Below, one piece after another: positions 18,271 through 26,979 of a stretch of DNA of 64,000 bases. Made by a program: the position numbers and the translations under genes. Origin of the DNA: Candidatus Eiseniibacteriota bacterium (GTDB lineage: Bacteria; Eisenbacteria; RBG-16-71-46; CAIMUX01); contig JACKCR010000003.1 of assembly GCA_020633975.1 (NCBI GenBank), positions 372,001 to 436,000 on the forward strand. The letters are read 5' to 3'. The notes under the pieces are model-generated. The model did not search any database. It had not been told where the DNA came from and saw nothing but the letters and a program-made list of their open reading frames with translations. The first letter of the stretch is position 1. Each line of letters starts with the position of its first letter.

Positions 18271-20337
18271 TCAGGCACCGGGTAGCGGACGAGTCCCGGG
18301 CGTTCCTTCCTCATAATAGAAGTCGCGGAGCCGGTATCCAGGCGAGAACTTGTAGAGTCGCACTCCCCGGAGATCCTTGTTGAAGGCGATCTTCCGCGGC
18401 ACGTTCCAGCCGAAGAGGAACGGCTGCTGATCGTAGATCCGGCGGTGGAGTTCGTGCCAGATCTCGTACCGCTTCTCCGGATCGAGCTCGACCCGTCCAC
18501 GGTCGATGAGGTCACTCGCGACGTCGTCCCGGTACCCGGCCATGTTCCCGGTACGGCGATCGAACGTCGCCTCGTCCTTGTGCCACGAACCGTAGGGGTC
18601 GCCTTCGATGTCGTTGAGCGTCCAGGCCAGGTTGGCTGCGTCGAAGTCGCGATCGAGGATTCTCTCGATGAACGTCGCCCACTCCAGGGGCTGGATCGTC
18701 ATCTTGACTCCGACCTGCGCGTACTGCTCCTGCATCTTCTGGAGAAGCGTCTCGGACGCTTTGTTCCCCGTCGGCATGAGCGCGTTGATGACGAGATCCT
18801 TACCGTCCTTGTCGACGACCCCGTTCCCGTCCCGGTCGTACCAACCTGCGTCGGTGAGTAGCTCCTCTGCCTTCGTCACGTCATAGGGGATCGGCTCGAC
18901 CGACTGGTCGTAGGCCGGCCCGAAGCGGAACTGCGAGAAGGTGCCACGGAGCGCGAGCCCTTGGTAGTTCGTACGCGTCCACTCGTCCGCATCGAACGCG
19001 TAGGCCAGAGCCTGTCGGACCCGGTAGTCCTCGAACTGCGGCTTGTAGGTGTTCCAGACGGTGAAGCCGATCGAACCGACATACGTGTAGGACTTGTAGA
19101 AGCTCTCCTTGAAGACGTCGGACTCGGTCGCCTCGCCGACGAAGTCTTCCGACTTCACGCGATCGAAGATGTCGACTTCCTTGTTGAGGAGCGCTTGGAA
19201 GGCCGAGTTGTCGTCGCTGATGTAGCGCCAACGGATCACGTCGACATAGCCTGCGTACTCGGGCGCCGGGTTCCAGAATCCGTCGAATCTCTCGGCCTCG
19301 AGGTACTGCCCCTTCTCCCACTTGGTGAGCTTGTAGGGCCCGAGTCCCACCCAGTTGATGTTGTGCGGGTTCTCGTTGACGTACGTCCCCTGCGCCTCCG
19401 CCGTCGCGTTCGGATCGTAGTCGACGTTCATCGGGTCGGAGAGGTTGTAGAGGTGGCTAGGCAGGATGCAGAAACCGTCACTGAAGATCTGGAGCGCTGC
19501 GAAGTACTGGTCCTTGTAGTGGAATCTGACGGCGAAATCGCTGAGCCGCTCGGTCTTGATGACTGGATCGAACTGCCACCGCTTCTCGTCACAGTCGACG
19601 TTCGGGTTCTTGAACGAGTCCATCGTGAAGATGACGTCGTCGGCATCGAACCTCTCACCGTCGTGCCATTTCACGTTCTCGCGGAGATGGAACGTGAAGA
19701 CCGAGCCACGAACCAGTTCCTCGACTTCCGACTTCGGAATGCGACGCTCGGACGTGGAGTTGAAGTGGGATCCCGACGTGACGACGTAGTCATCCCCGTC
19801 CTCGTTGATCAGTCCGAAGAGGACGTTCGAGTTGTCGTCCCCACGGCCGCCCTTCAGAACGATGGTGTCTTCGATATCGTAGCTCGTGCAGAGAACGGGG
19901 TCGTAGACCCAGGTCGCCGGATTGAACTCGATGAGCGACGAATGGATGTCGTAGTGGATCCAGTGGATCACGGCCGAGTTCTCGGTCATGAAGTTGAGGT
20001 TCGCGGGCTCGCTCGCGATGTGCTGGATCACCCGCCCACCCATCGCTGGCTTCACCGTGCGCTTGTCCGGATTGAAGAAGTCGGCCGGCGGTTGTCCGGG
20101 ACCTGCGAGGTCGAACTTCGTGACGCCCGCAGCGGCCATCTCCGGCGGGACGCCGGCGTAGGCATCGTCCGTCGCGCCGCCAGAGGTGCTGCCACCGGAA
20201 GATCCGGCCTTGGCTGGCGCGTCGCCGTCCTCTGGATAGTTGCTGCCTCCACTGCAGCCCGCGGCGAAGAGCACCGCCCCTAGGGCGATTGGCAGGCAGA
20301 GGGCGCCCACGGACCTGAGTCGCTGGTACTTCGTCAT
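18271..20337 (-). CDS. oppA: Peptide-binding lipoprotein OppA (SBP_bac_5 family)
   Basis: Extracytoplasmic substrate-binding protein, 688 residues, long for the family (usually 500-600). The signal peptide ends in the lipobox FAAGC, followed by a Gly/Ser/Ala linker. Family-5 features include VFTFHLRENVKWHDGERFDADDV, GLGPYKLTKWEKGQYLEAE and VRQALAYAFDADEW. GAGGAAGACA precedes the ATG. First gene of the leftward oppABCDF operon; captures oligopeptides for the permease. The ligand range cannot be told. Confidence 0.94.
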   Translation of the reverse strand: MTKYQRLRSVGALCLPIALGAVLFAAGCSGGSNYPEDGDAPAKAGSSGGSTSGGATDDAYAGVPPEMAAAGVTKFDLAGPGQPPADFFNPDKRTVKPAMGGRVIQHIASEPANLNFMTENSAVIHWIHYDIHSSLIEFNPATWVYDPVLCTSYDIEDTIVLKGGRGDDNSNVLFGLINEDGDDYVVTSGSHFNSTSERRIPKSEVEELVRGSVFTFHLRENVKWHDGERFDADDVIFTMDSFKNPNVDCDEKRWQFDPVIKTERLSDFAVRFHYKDQYFAALQIFSDGFCILPSHLYNLSDPMNVDYDPNATAEAQGTYVNENPHNINWVGLGPYKLTKWEKGQYLEAERFDGFWNPAPEYAGYVDVIRWRYISDDNSAFQALLNKEVDIFDRVKSEDFVGEATESDVFKESFYKSYTYVGSIGFTVWNTYKPQFEDYRVRQALAYAFDADEWTRTNYQGLALRGTFSQFRFGPAYDQSVEPIPYDVTKAEELLTDAGWYDRDGNGVVDKDGKDLVINALMPTGNKASETLLQKMQEQYAQVGVKMTIQPLEWATFIERILDRDFDAANLAWTLNDIEGDPYGSWHKDEATFDRRTGNMAGYRDDVASDLIDRGRVELDPEKRYEIWHELHRRIYDQQPFLFGWNVPRKIAFNKDLRGVRLYKFSPGYRLRDFYYEEGTPGTRPLPGA

Positions 20338-20558
20338 TGTCTTCCTCAGGGGATTCGAGTTGAGACGGCGGAAACCATCACGCCGACAGCGGCCGCCGCA
20401 TGCTCTAATGTCTCACTGCGCGTCGACCGTTTCGATCGACGGCCCCGGCGACATGGAGGAGCCTAACGGATCGACACCAAGCGGTCGAGGATCCGGGGCG
20501 TCTTCCCGCCAGGCAAACGAACGTTCGCAACCCGACGGAAGCCGAGCCGAGAACACGG

Positions 20559-21365
20559 ATGATCCCTCCTCTTCCCAGACGTGACAGCTTCAGCGCGGCG
20601 ATCGACGGCATCGATCCGTCGCTGCCCGGAGTCGACCTCGAACTCTTCGAGTTGGTGGCCCATCAGCTCGACCGGTTCCACGCACTCGGCCCGTTCGAGC
20701 GGCGGGACCCCGCCTTCCGGATCCTCGACGGACTCGCCTCCTGGGCCCGAACCTGGGGCGGCCAGGGCAGCCCGTATGAGCGGGTCCTGCTCCAGGTCTG
20801 GAACCCGACGCAGACCTGGCTCAATGCGACCTTCGTCGATCTGTTCCCAAACGAAGCCGTCGTCGTGAACTCGCTTCCCCTGCCCCGCTTCGTCACGATG
20901 CAGGGCCTCGGATCCTCGATCGCCCTCGTCCTGTCGCACCGCCCGACCTGGACGATCGGAGCCGCGCTGCTCACGGAGAACATGGACGCGGCCGCCGCCA
21001 GTTGGGCCCTCATTCACGGCATCGAGCAGAAGCTCGCCAATGGCTGGATCGGTGAGGAGATGATCGGATGGATCGTAGGAGGGAGGATCGAGCGGGATGG
21101 TCCCCGTTTCAGCCTCATCCGCCAAGCTCTCCTCGAAGCGCGCGTACCCGATGACCGGATCGATAGCCCATGGAGCCCGCGCACGCCGGACACCGGCCCG
21201 ATCCACGCCTTCTTCGACAGGACGGAAGGCACGCTCCGTCCGTTCAATCCCGGCTTCGACCCCGTCTACTACAACATGCGGACCCGTCTCGACCGCGAGG
21301 CGTCCCGCGTCCGGTCCACGAAGGAAGACCCGATGCTCATCTGGGCCTTCCAGGAGGTTCGATGA
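20559..21365 (+). CDS. Conserved-looking protein of unknown function coupled to cinA
   Basis: 268 residues, no signal peptide, no recognised domain. The sequence is of ordinary composition, with stretches such as RILDGLASWARTWGGQGSPY, VWNPTQTWLNATFVDLFPNE and NMDAAAASWALIHGIEQKLA, and a C-terminal GPIHAFFDRTEGTLRPFNPG. It looks like a folded cytoplasmic protein. Its stop overlaps the cinA start as ATGA, so both are translated together. Divergent from oppA across 221 bp. I do not recognise the family. Confidence 0.82.
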   Translation: MIPPLPRRDSFSAAIDGIDPSLPGVDLELFELVAHQLDRFHALGPFERRDPAFRILDGLASWARTWGGQGSPYERVLLQVWNPTQTWLNATFVDLFPNEAVVVNSLPLPRFVTMQGLGSSIALVLSHRPTWTIGAALLTENMDAAAASWALIHGIEQKLANGWIGEEMIGWIVGGRIERDGPRFSLIRQALLEARVPDDRIDSPWSPRTPDTGPIHAFFDRTEGTLRPFNPGFDPVYYNMRTRLDREASRVRSTKEDPMLIWAFQEVR

Positions 21366-22618
21366 GCACCCTGCCCGTTGTGGAGATCCTTACGATCGGA
21401 GACGAGCTCCTTTCCGGAGAGACGATCGACACGAACTCGAACTACCTCGATGGACGGCTCGAGGCGTGGGGCTGGATCGTCGCCCGCCACACGACGGTGG
21501 GTGACGATGTCGAGAAGATCGCGGAAGCCCTGCGCGAGGCAGCATCCCGCGCAGACCTCGTTCTCACCTCGGGCGGGCTCGGCCCCACCGAGGACGATCT
21601 GACACTCGAAGCCTGCGCGCGTGCTCTCGGCTGTGGGCTCCACATGGACGAAACCGTGCGCGCCCGGATCGAGGCTCGCTTCCGTTCCTTCGGTCGGGAG
21701 ATGACGCGGAACAACGAGCGCCAGGCGATGGTCCCCGAGATCGGCGACGTCATCATCAACGAGTCCGGCACCGCCCCCGGCTTCCGATTCACGCTCGGCC
21801 GAGCGAAGGTGTTCGTCCTCCCGGGTGTTCCGCGCGAAGTTCGGTGGTTGATGAACAAGAAGCTAGAGGAAGAGCTCGACCGCGGAACCCCGAGCGTGTT
21901 TCGCCGAACGGTGAAGACGGTCGGACTCGGTGAAAGCAAGCTCGCCGACTCCATCGAGTCCGTGGTGGAGACCTATCGGGATCGCGTTCGCTTCGGGTAC
22001 CGTGCGGTCGGAATGGAGACGCACGTCAAGCTCGCCGTCCTAGGAACGGGACCTGCAGCAGGGATTGACGAGACCACTGCCGGCGCTCTCCTCGACGAAG
22101 TCGAGGCCGCACTACGTCAGGAACTCGGGGACGCGGTCTACGGAACGGACGAACCCTCGCTCGTCGACGTCCTGGCGGAGAAGCTGATCGCGAAAGGCCT
22201 CACCGTGGCCACCGCCGAGTCGTGCACCGGTGGACTCATCGGCAAGATGCTGACGGATCGGCCAGGGTCCTCCGAGTACTACACGGGCGGGTGTGTCACC
22301 TACTCCGATGACTCCAAGGTGCAACTCCTCGGAGTCGACGACGCAGACCTCGAGATCTTCGGCGCAGTCAGCGACAAGATCGTCGGGCAGATGGCCAAGG
22401 GCGTACGAAAGCGTCTCCACGCGGACTGGGGCATCGCCGCGAGTGGAATCGCAGGGCCCGACGGCGCGACGAAGGACAAGCCGGTCGGCACCGTCTTCAT
22501 CGCGATCGCGGGCCCGGACCGGCTCCAGACGAAGCGGCTCCAACTACCCGGAGATCGGGAGATGGTGCGGATGAACACGGCCAAGATCCTGATCGACTGG
22601 CTGCGAAGGACGGTCTGA
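21362..22618 (+). CDS. cinA: CinA-like protein (nicotinamide mononucleotide deamidase)
   Basis: 418 residues, typical CinA length. The N-terminal MoCF-type domain shows EILTIGDELLSGETIDTNS and VLTSGGLGPTEDDLT; the C-terminal CinA/PncC domain shows TVATAESCTGGLIGKMLTD, VTYSDDSKVQLLGV and ASGIAGPDGATKDKPVGTV. In the family the N-terminal half is a pyrophosphatase acting on ADP-ribose-type substrates and the C-terminal half deamidates NMN, recycling pyridine nucleotide. ATG 21362 has GGAGG just upstream and overlaps the preceding stop. Confidence 0.95.
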   Translation: MSTLPVVEILTIGDELLSGETIDTNSNYLDGRLEAWGWIVARHTTVGDDVEKIAEALREAASRADLVLTSGGLGPTEDDLTLEACARALGCGLHMDETVRARIEARFRSFGREMTRNNERQAMVPEIGDVIINESGTAPGFRFTLGRAKVFVLPGVPREVRWLMNKKLEEELDRGTPSVFRRTVKTVGLGESKLADSIESVVETYRDRVRFGYRAVGMETHVKLAVLGTGPAAGIDETTAGALLDEVEAALRQELGDAVYGTDEPSLVDVLAEKLIAKGLTVATAESCTGGLIGKMLTDRPGSSEYYTGGCVTYSDDSKVQLLGVDDADLEIFGAVSDKIVGQMAKGVRKRLHADWGIAASGIAGPDGATKDKPVGTVFIAIAGPDRLQTKRLQLPGDREMVRMNTAKILIDWLRRTV

Positions 22619-22645
22619 GTCCCGGACGACTCTGTTATCGATCGC

Positions 22646-22705
22646 GACGACAGCGTCGTCACCACGCCGCGCACGCTCGACAGTTAGCGGCTCACGACGA
22701 GCCGC
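22646..22705 (+). terminator. Two hairpins after cinA
   Basis: GACGAC-AGC-GTCGTC (22646-22660) and GCGGCTC-ACGAC-GAGCCGC (22687-22705) are perfect 6-bp and 7-bp stems in the 118-bp gap after cinA. Neither is followed by a U-run, so intrinsic termination is uncertain. The second lies directly before the next gene's ribosome binding site. Confidence 0.4.
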
Positions 22706-22736
22706 GCTCGAGACCTAGTGGTCGAGGAGACCTGCC

Positions 22737-23444
22737 ATGCTGATTCACGAGACCAGCCTCTCCGAGACGGTCGACGCCGTTCACGCAGCTGTCCTGGCTT
22801 GGCAGAACGGGGGCACCAAGCCCTCGGCCACGGAACGCAAGGAGACGGCGCGATGGATCGCGGGACGCCAAGGGCTACCAGGCGCATACGCAGGTTCGTT
22901 CGCGGGCTTCGAGCACGAACGGCAAAACGGCATCCAACTCTTCACGGGCGAACGGATCACCTCGGCTTCGGCGCGTCACATCCTCGGGGAAGAGACCTGT
23001 CGCGCACTCCGCGCCCTGGACGTGCGGGACCGCGCACTACAGTCCGCACTCGATCGCGCGGACGGCGGGCTACTCGAAGCGCTTGGGCGGGCCGAGAGGG
23101 ACCCGCGCAACACCAACCCGGGTGTGTTCTGTTGCGGGAAGTGCACGATCGGAATGTGGAGGAACCTGCTCTCGGGCGGTCTCGACCGCACGGAGGAACG
23201 GCTCACGAAGGGGCTGCGTTGGCTCCACTCCATGCGCAACGGGTCTGGAAAGTGGAACCGTCTCCCCTTCTGGTACACCGTACTCGCGTTGGACGAGATC
23301 GACCTGCCCGCCGCCCAGAAAGAGATCCACTACGCGGCGGCGTCACTGGAGAGAGCAGCGAAGAAGAAGCCAGCTGGCGGAAACGAGAGCGACGCGGCGA
23401 TCCGTAGACAAGCACTCGCCGTGCGTGCACTCGCCCGGCTGTAG
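22737..23444 (+). CDS. Hypothetical protein with CCGKC motif
   Basis: 235 residues, cytoplasmic, strongly helical. A Cys cluster (VFCCGKCTIGMWRNLLSGG, about residues 130-148) is followed by GLRWLHSMRNGSGKWNRLPF and WYTVLALDEIDLPAAQKEI, which resembles the helical repeats of prenyltransferase-like alpha/alpha barrels. The Cys pair may bind a metal. GAGGAGA precedes the ATG. Not recognised with confidence; no operon partner. Confidence 0.78.
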   Translation: MLIHETSLSETVDAVHAAVLAWQNGGTKPSATERKETARWIAGRQGLPGAYAGSFAGFEHERQNGIQLFTGERITSASARHILGEETCRALRALDVRDRALQSALDRADGGLLEALGRAERDPRNTNPGVFCCGKCTIGMWRNLLSGGLDRTEERLTKGLRWLHSMRNGSGKWNRLPFWYTVLALDEIDLPAAQKEIHYAAASLERAAKKKPAGGNESDAAIRRQALAVRALARL

Positions 23445-23472
23445 GACCGCTGATCGACCGCGAACTCTCGAC

Positions 23473-24087
23473 CTACTTCGGTCGAGGCATGTCGAAGACG
23501 GAGCTTTCCGGGACGCGTGTGTACCCGTCTCCACCGAGCTTGCCGACCACACGCAACTTCTCCAGGCTCGGATGACCGTCGTCGTCCAGGATCGACTCGT
23601 TCAGATGGATCCGCAGGATCTCTCCGATGACGAAGTTCCCCGACATCGGGCCGGTGCCTGGCGAGACGATCTGGAGGAGCCGCATCTCCATCGCCGCTGG
23701 CGATTCGAGAGCGCGCGGCGCGACCACGAGGTCCGACTTCACCGCGGTGAAACCGCCGAGCTCGAACTCGTCGACTTCCGGAGGAACCGTCGCCGCCGTT
23801 TCGTTCATCGCACTCGCGATCTCCTCCGTGACGATATGGATCACGTACTCCTTCGTCTCGGCGATGTTTCGGAGCGTGTCCTTCTGCTTTCCCTCCCGAT
23901 CGTTGACCGGACAGAACACCGCAGCCGGGGGATTGAGGCCACCGAGCGTGAAGTAGGAAAACGGCGCGAGGTTCGCGATGCCCGATGCAGAGATCGAGCT
24001 CACGAACGCGATCGGCCTCGGGAGCACGATCCGGTTGAGAAGTCCGTGGAGCTGCCTCGGATTCAGGTCCTTCGGGTCCTTGATCAT
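23473..24087 (-). CDS. Flavin reductase-like, FMN-binding split-barrel protein
   Basis: 204 residues. The flavin-binding pattern LPRPIAFVSSISASGIANLAPFSYFTLGG is typical of the flavin reductase/DIM6-NTAB family, followed by FCPVNDREGKQKDTLRN and VPPEVDEFELGGFT, with the C-terminal HLNESILDDDG. ATG 24087 with AAAGGA upstream is preferred over a far upstream start that would add 52 basic residues. Probably binds FMN and reduces it with NAD(P)H, or acts as a flavoprotein oxygenase component; the partner is not evident nearby. Confidence 0.88.
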   Translation of the reverse strand: MIKDPKDLNPRQLHGLLNRIVLPRPIAFVSSISASGIANLAPFSYFTLGGLNPPAAVFCPVNDREGKQKDTLRNIAETKEYVIHIVTEEIASAMNETAATVPPEVDEFELGGFTAVKSDLVVAPRALESPAAMEMRLLQIVSPGTGPMSGNFVIGEILRIHLNESILDDDGHPSLEKLRVVGKLGGDGYTRVPESSVFDMPRPK

Positions 24088-24373
24088 GTCTCGTCCTTTC
24101 TGGCGCCCTCTGCCTCCGGCCGAGTCCCTCGCACTCGTTCCGCGCAGGCTCGGACCAAACGAACACCACACCGCGATAACCGACCCCGAACTCGTCTTCC
24201 ATCGGGTCACTCGGTAGATTCCCATCGAGGTCGCGATCCACACGGGCCGAAGAAGACATCTCGCAGTGGCACCGTGAGCGGCTCAGGCGAAACCCCGGGG
24301 AACGGAGCCGAAACACCCCAACCCACAGCTCCACCCGCACCCTGCTCCATTCCCTGGGGTTCTCGCGACCTCC

Positions 24374-25033
24374 TCAAGACCCCGGACGCAGTGACGAGAG
24401 GAACGCCTGGAACGCGTCGCGGTTCGCTTCGACCGTCTCCGCGGGTCCCGTCAACTTGAAGAACCAGTTCGCGTCAGGTCCTTCGACGATCGCGCCGAGC
24501 AGCTTGTAGCCTGGGTGCTTCTCGCCGCTCCCGCCCATCGTGTTCTGATAGGTCCCTTCGGCTTCGGTGAGCAGTGTCGGCATCCCGCCGAACGAGGCGT
24601 GCTCCGTCTTCATCGTATCGGTAGCGGGACTACCGTCTGGCTTGGTCAGCTGGCTGGCCCAACGGGTTGCATTCGCCATCGCGTCTCCACCCTGCCCGGG
24701 CCCGAAGTAGAAGACGACCAGCTCGGCAGCACCCCCGTCTCCCGGCACGGAGAACTGCGCCTTGCGCATCCCGCTCGACGGCGTCTCTTCCTTCCATCCC
24801 TCCGGGGCCTTCCAGGACATCCCCGTCTCCCCATGGCCCGCACCTGGAGGCGGAGGTTGGATCTGGTTGGACGGAGTCTGTGTCGTCATCTGGGGCGGGG
24901 GCGCTTGCTTCGAGACTGCGGCTCCGACCTCTGCCTTCTCCTTCCCGCAGGCGGACCAGAACACTGCCGCCGTCGCGAACGCTCCAACGAACAGGGCCGC
25001 ACTCCAGAGGGACGGCATACGGTGTTTCGGCAT
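24374..25033 (-). CDS. Predicted lipoprotein, function unknown
   Basis: 219 residues. The signal peptide ends in the lipobox WSAC, followed by a Pro/Gln/Thr-rich linker (KQAPPPQMTTQTPSNQIQ) and a globular domain beginning SWKAPEGWKEETPSSGMRKA, with GGAAELVVFYFGPGQGG and a C-terminal FKLTGPAETVEANRDAFQAF. The pattern recalls small lipoproteins described as stress or PsbP/DcrB-like, but this is only a resemblance. ATG 25033 follows GGAGAGGAGAT; the longer open frame upstream is discarded. Confidence 0.8.
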   Translation of the reverse strand: MPKHRMPSLWSAALFVGAFATAAVFWSACGKEKAEVGAAVSKQAPPPQMTTQTPSNQIQPPPPGAGHGETGMSWKAPEGWKEETPSSGMRKAQFSVPGDGGAAELVVFYFGPGQGGDAMANATRWASQLTKPDGSPATDTMKTEHASFGGMPTLLTEAEGTYQNTMGGSGEKHPGYKLLGAIVEGPDANWFFKLTGPAETVEANRDAFQAFLSSLRPGS

Positions 25034-25361
25034 CGGGATCTCCTCTCCTTGGGCCGATGGCCGCCGTTCTCGACGGCCATGCTGGGTCTCGACCATGCCC
25101 GAACCCGCCAGGCTAGAACGGTTCTGTTCCCACGGCAAGGAGTGCGGGAGCGTGGAGGAGGCGGAGGGCGACTCCGCGGCTCGCGCCCAGGGGCTCGTCA
25201 CAAAAGAACGACTCCCCCGAACTTCGATTGCAACCTTCGGGGCTCTCGACTCGTACTGAATTCGGGAGTAGGAGCCCAGGAGGCGGGCAGAGGACGCGGC
25301 GTCACCCGATCGAGATCACGTGACGGCACCGTGCCACCGCCGCCCAAGTGAAGGAGGGTCC
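25034..25361. other. 328-bp divergent intergenic region
   Basis: Region between the lipoprotein and the DUF4097-like gene, read in opposite directions. It contains both ribosome binding sites (GAGGAGAT and AAGGAGG). No gene, long inverted repeat or convincing promoter hexamer is seen. Confidence 0.35.
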
Positions 25362-26450
25362 ATGAGAAGCGTTTGTGCTCTTTGGGTTTGCGCGGCGGCC
25401 GCGGTGTCTTTGACCGGCGGAGTGGCACACGCCGAGGAGTTCGATCAGTCGCTGAGCCTAGGCGCTGAATCGCTCGTCCTGACGAACCTCATCGGAAAGG
25501 TCGTGGTGCACGGCCACGATGGAGACGACTTCAAGGTCGACGTCCATGTTCGAGGAAAGGACGCGGATCGAGACGTCCTCCAGATCGAGTCGGACGACGG
25601 TCGACGGAGTGTGGTCGACATCGTCTTCCCGCTCGATGACGAACGAGACTTCGTATATCCGCCGCTCGGCCGGTCAGAAACCTCGATCTCGCTTCGCCAC
25701 ACGGGCAGCCATCGCGAAGGTTGGCTCCGGCACTTCCTCGGCTCGGTCGGTGGGGACCGGCTCCACATCCGCGGCTCGGGTGGTGGGCTCGAAGTGTGGG
25801 CGGACGTCGACGTCTACGTTCCCGAGGGCGGACGTCTGCGGGTCGAGCACGGCGTCGGCAGGATCGATGCCGACGGAGTCCATGGGGACCTCTCGCTCGA
25901 CATCAGTGCCGGGCCGATCACGGCCGAGGGCATCAGCGGAGAGGTCTCGGCCGACACCGGTTCGGGACACGTCACGATGACGGACATCACCGGTGAGCTC
26001 CGTTGCGACACCGGCAGCGGCAACGTCGAGCTCGGACAGGTGCGCGGTCCGTACGTCGCGATCGACACCGGCAGCGGCAACGTCGCCCTACGCGACGTGA
26101 CGTGTGAGGAGTTGGTCGTCGACACAGGGAGCGGCGGTGTGCGCGGCATCGGGCTCTCGGCAGAGGAAGCGAACATCGACACGGGAAGCGGCAACGTCAC
26201 GCTCGAGTTCGCGCACATGGGCGACGGAAGCTTCGTCGTCGACACAGGCAGCGGCGGAATCGACCTGATCCTTCCGTCGGACGCGTCCGCCGACGTCGTC
26301 GCGGAGACGGGAAACGGCCGGGTCGAAGTCGACGTGGAAGGGGCGACCTTCCACCACCGCGACAAGGAAGAGGTCGCGCTCGAGGTCGGAAAGGGAGACG
26401 CCAGAGTCTCCCTCGACTCGGGAAGCGGACACATCTCGATCACGAACTAG
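25362..26450 (+). CDS. Secreted DUF4097-like beta-helix protein with DTGSG repeats
   Basis: 362 residues with a clear signal peptide (CALWVCAAAAVSLTGGVAHA). The second half carries nine or more turns built on D-T/S-G-S-G (ADTGSGHVTMTDI, CDTGSGNVELGQV, IDTGSGNVALRDV, VDTGSGGVRGIGL and so on) spaced about 17-20 residues apart. This is typical of DUF4097/DUF2807-type right-handed beta-helices. ATG 25362 has AAGGAGG six bases upstream. Probably a surface or periplasmic scaffold protein; a molecular role is not known for the family. Confidence 0.88.
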   Translation: MRSVCALWVCAAAAVSLTGGVAHAEEFDQSLSLGAESLVLTNLIGKVVVHGHDGDDFKVDVHVRGKDADRDVLQIESDDGRRSVVDIVFPLDDERDFVYPPLGRSETSISLRHTGSHREGWLRHFLGSVGGDRLHIRGSGGGLEVWADVDVYVPEGGRLRVEHGVGRIDADGVHGDLSLDISAGPITAEGISGEVSADTGSGHVTMTDITGELRCDTGSGNVELGQVRGPYVAIDTGSGNVALRDVTCEELVVDTGSGGVRGIGLSAEEANIDTGSGNVTLEFAHMGDGSFVVDTGSGGIDLILPSDASADVVAETGNGRVEVDVEGATFHHRDKEEVALEVGKGDARVSLDSGSGHISITN

Positions 26451-26478
26451 CTTCCGGACGGTCGGCGACCGAGGCGTA

Positions 26479-26928
26479 TCAGAGGTACTTCTGGTACGCC
26501 TCCACCGCGAGCTGGTCGACCCGCTCGTTCTCGGGATGGCCGTCGTGGCCGCGCACCCACTCGAACGTGCACTTGTGTTTGCGCACTTCCGTGACCAGGT
26601 CGATCCAGAGTTCGCGGTTCTTCACCGGCTTCTTGTTCGCGGTCTTCCAGCCGTTCCGCTCCCACCCTTGGATCCACTCGGTGAGCCCTTTGATCACGTA
26701 GTTCGAGTCGCTCACCACGTGGATCTTGGACGGAGCCTTCTTGATCTGACGAAGCCCTTCCAGCACCGCCATCATCTCCATCCGATTGTTCGTGGTCTCG
26801 GGATCGCTGCCCGTGAGTTCGACCCGCTTCCCGGAAGACGGGCTCGAGAGAATCGCGGCCCATCCACCCGGTCCCGGGTTCCCGGAGCAAGCGCCGTCGG
26901 TATAGAGGATGACGTCTGGTGCACTCAT
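26479..26928 (-). CDS. rnhA: Ribonuclease HI
   Basis: 149 residues, standard RNase HI length. It cleaves the RNA strand of RNA-DNA hybrids, removing primers and R-loops. The four catalytic acids are visible: D11 (LYTDGACSGNPGPGG), E51 (NNRMEMMAV), D74 (VVSDSNYV) and D138 (NERVDQLA), with the flexible-loop His in GHDGHPENE. Cytoplasmic, single gene. Confidence 0.97.
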   Translation of the reverse strand: MSAPDVILYTDGACSGNPGPGGWAAILSSPSSGKRVELTGSDPETTNNRMEMMAVLEGLRQIKKAPSKIHVVSDSNYVIKGLTEWIQGWERNGWKTANKKPVKNRELWIDLVTEVRKHKCTFEWVRGHDGHPENERVDQLAVEAYQKYL

Positions 26929-26979
26929 GACGCGGGAGACTACTCGACCTCGTCTCGCCGCGCGACTGCGGAACTCGCG

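Noticed and set aside
18961-20283. 440-codon plus-strand frame opposite oppA
   Set aside because: Val/Asp/Glu-rich antisense shadow of the binding-protein gene without ribosome binding site or domain.
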